The position numbers and the translations under genes were made by a program. Positions 58,501 through 58,693 of a DNA stretch of 58,693 bases are shown here, one piece after another. The notes under the pieces were generated by a model. That model made no database searches. It saw nothing but the letters and a program-made list of their open reading frames with translations, and had not been told where the DNA came from. Location of the stretch: assembly GCA_041940385.1 (NCBI GenBank), contig JBGTSD010000008.1:1-58693 (forward strand). The letters are read 5' to 3'. Each line of letters begins with the position of its first letter. Position 1 is the stretch's first letter. The DNA comes from JACVCK01 sp041940385. GTDB taxonomy: Bacteria; Planctomycetota; Phycisphaerae; Phycisphaerales; UBA1924.

Positions 58501-58572
58501 CGCCTGCTCCGCGCCAAGAAGCGCGCCCAGGACCAGACGCGCGACGACCAGCCACCGAACCCATCCTCCTGA
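55558..58572 (+). CDS. large VWA-domain membrane protein with class I amidotransferase-like domain
   Basis: A 1004-residue protein. Two N-terminal membrane segments (QPLWLLLAPILWLAFWFIA; WTAIVVRALVVLLIAGAIA), a VWA domain with MIDAS LVIDSSASMPG (about 80-250), a beta-rich part, a GATase1-like fold (GRILFLADDLIAHEPLLNALRVAGLDVV; VFLAGAQSYGFSRRQQEELRAYVHDGGGGLIVTGGP) lacking an obvious catalytic Cys, a second VWA-like region (CIIISDGDPSGPG), one C-terminal membrane segment (MWLVFAVAGVGLFLVDVAV) and a basic coiled tail. This is the BatA-type/UPF domain order seen next to MoxR ATPases. It may be a chaperone for envelope complexes, as inferred for MoxR-VWA pairs. Coupled to the permease by ATGA. 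Confidence 0.88.
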   Translation: MTVGPIQFDQPLWLLLAPILWLAFWFIARHSLAGLSPTLRWTAIVVRALVVLLIAGAIAEPHWRRRAEDLAAVLVIDSSASMPGETLTRTKQWIDESLADAKPGDRLGLVTAAKEPFVQSLPSSRVRALEVTHSGDPDATDLASSIRLAMAVLPDDAARRLVLVSDGNETAGSLLAAAEAAKAANVPIDVWPVEYRIDREVALERLVAPPTARAGQTANVRFVFRTTAPANTRIPGRLTLLLNDQPVDLNGPDAGVSARIELEGGVASQVVPVMLPTGGPQRFRAVFEPDDPSLDAVATNNESLAVTFVESEGRILFLADDLIAHEPLLNALRVAGLDVVAQPTPATFESVVELSAYDAVFLAGAQSYGFSRRQQEELRAYVHDGGGGLIVTGGPSAFGAGGWIGSPLADAFPLLLDPPQKQQLPRGALALLMHSCEMPEGNFWGQKVAIAAVEALSRLDLVGVIEWDWNSGGVKWAYPMAPVGDRTDVKRAINNLVFGDMPDFNAAMIATHKALSEAQAGQKHCIIISDGDPSGPGTPLIQRFIDAGITISTVAVFPHTSGAGGPDMQKMQNIALATGGNYYFVNTRNQLANLPQIFIKEAQTVLRSLIWEGEPFTPTVINAGAIPGSPLRGLSAPPAITGYVVTADREGLALTSMRSPTDDPILAQWQHGLGRVVAYTSEASSRWNSAWLSWSQFSMFWEQQTRWAMRPTGASNLDVVTEQRGDETIVSVDALGPDGDRLNFARIFGRVVRPDLSGEPIELRMVGPGRYEGRFKSDDSGAYLLNLRYEAEITSEGGAAAVDRGIVQAAVVRSGGDERRALTSNTALLRRVADITGGRVLTGSARLDGVFDRAGLPMPVARRSMWLVFAVAGVGLFLVDVAVRRVRIDIRALPRLLRAGLARRREASEKQIDALRAARQRAKQAADERAAASSAATKFEAPKDGASGASLDIVTKDQPAPVADRRSAATKSEQPEEEGMSRLLRAKKRAQDQTRDDQPPNPSS

Positions 58573-58590
58573 TCACGGAGTCAACGCATC

Positions 58591-58693
58591 ATGGCCTCCA
58601 TCCACGACGTCGATCCGCAGACCCCCGCCGAAGTCCGCGCCCAGTGCGAGGCCTTCCGCGATCAGTTCAAGAAGCTCGGCGACGAGGTCTCCA
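58591..58693 (+). CDS. MoxR-family AAA+ ATPase, 5' part
   Basis: Only the first 34 residues are in the window (MASIHDVDPQTPAEVRAQCEAF, FRDQFKKLGDEV). The helical leader and its place 18 nt after a large VWA gene are those of a MoxR ATPase, which with VWA proteins forms a chaperone-like pair. The Walker motifs lie outside the window, so the call rests mainly on context. Confidence 0.6.
   Translation, partial: MASIHDVDPQTPAEVRAQCEAFRDQFKKLGDEVS

Noticed and set aside
1..58693. CRISPR array or rRNA operon
   Set aside because: No regularly spaced direct repeats and no rRNA-like sequence were seen anywhere; the only structural RNA recognised is the partial tRNA at the left edge.

Overview
This 58.7 kb window is a chromosomal segment of very high GC content from a bacterium that I place in the Planctomycetota, most likely class Phycisphaerae. 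The basis is: two secreted proteins with short C-terminal sorting tails of the type VPTPGAAALLGLGG followed by an arginine cluster; a C-terminal dockerin/EF-hand module (CPADTNADFVVDFTDLN); a type IV prepilin-like protein with the CLSNLK motif; several zinc-ribbon/transmembrane small proteins; a lysine/arginine-rich H1-like nucleoprotein; and a MoxR/VWA cluster. The assignment is inference, because no rRNA gene is present.

Layout. 1-6.6 kb: a truncated tRNA (probably Ala) with its promoter, two coupled minus-strand genes of unknown function (one a lipoprotein built from three repeats), a membrane-anchored hypothetical protein coupled to lysS, and an Rrf2-type regulator. 6.7-12.7 kb: a phosphofructokinase, then two perfect parS-like palindromes, then a Type III restriction-modification system (mod, res) enclosed by two nested families of inverted hairpin repeats. 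12.7-19.4 kb: an M48 protease, an isolated short nuoG, a low-GC SIR2-domain gene that looks inserted, and three secreted proteins. 19.5-27.2 kb: radA, a PilZ protein, a class II DAHP synthase, the H1-like protein, holA and lipoproteins, interspersed with a family of small covarying hairpins (REP-like). 27-34.3 kb: comEC, an acidic membrane protein, rsmE, dprA, a protein of unknown function and lexA, i.e. DNA uptake and the SOS response. 34.3-43.9 kb: mostly minus-strand genes including spoVR, three zinc-ribbon membrane proteins, a DciA-like protein, a Memo-family protein, a CusF-like lipoprotein, a candidate small RNA, a family 4 UDG and a LuxR-type regulator. 44-50 kb: a PPi-type phosphofructokinase, an asparaginase-family hydrolase, dtd, a prepilin, a TsaC/arginine-phosphatase fusion and rpiB. 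50-58.7 kb: one tight operon with a coiled-coil membrane protein, a periplasmic binding protein, an ABC permease fused to a beta-propeller, a large VWA protein and the start of a MoxR ATPase.

The most interesting signals are not genes of known type. (1) Five copies of a hairpin element whose stem bases change together, arranged as REP/BIME-like pairs. (2) Inverted hairpin repeats that bracket the Type III R-M genes symmetrically, next to parS-like sites. (3) A repeated promoter architecture, TAnnnT 6-9 nt before the start codon with no Shine-Dalgarno sequence, at 13 genes (a fourteenth, weaker case uses CACAAT), implying widespread leaderless transcripts. (4) A terminator-ended small RNA candidate. 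(5) A permease-propeller fusion in a MoxR/VWA operon with no ABC ATPase in sight. (6) A TsaC-YwlE fusion followed by rpiB, which mirrors the Bacillus ywlC-ywlE-ywlF neighbourhood.
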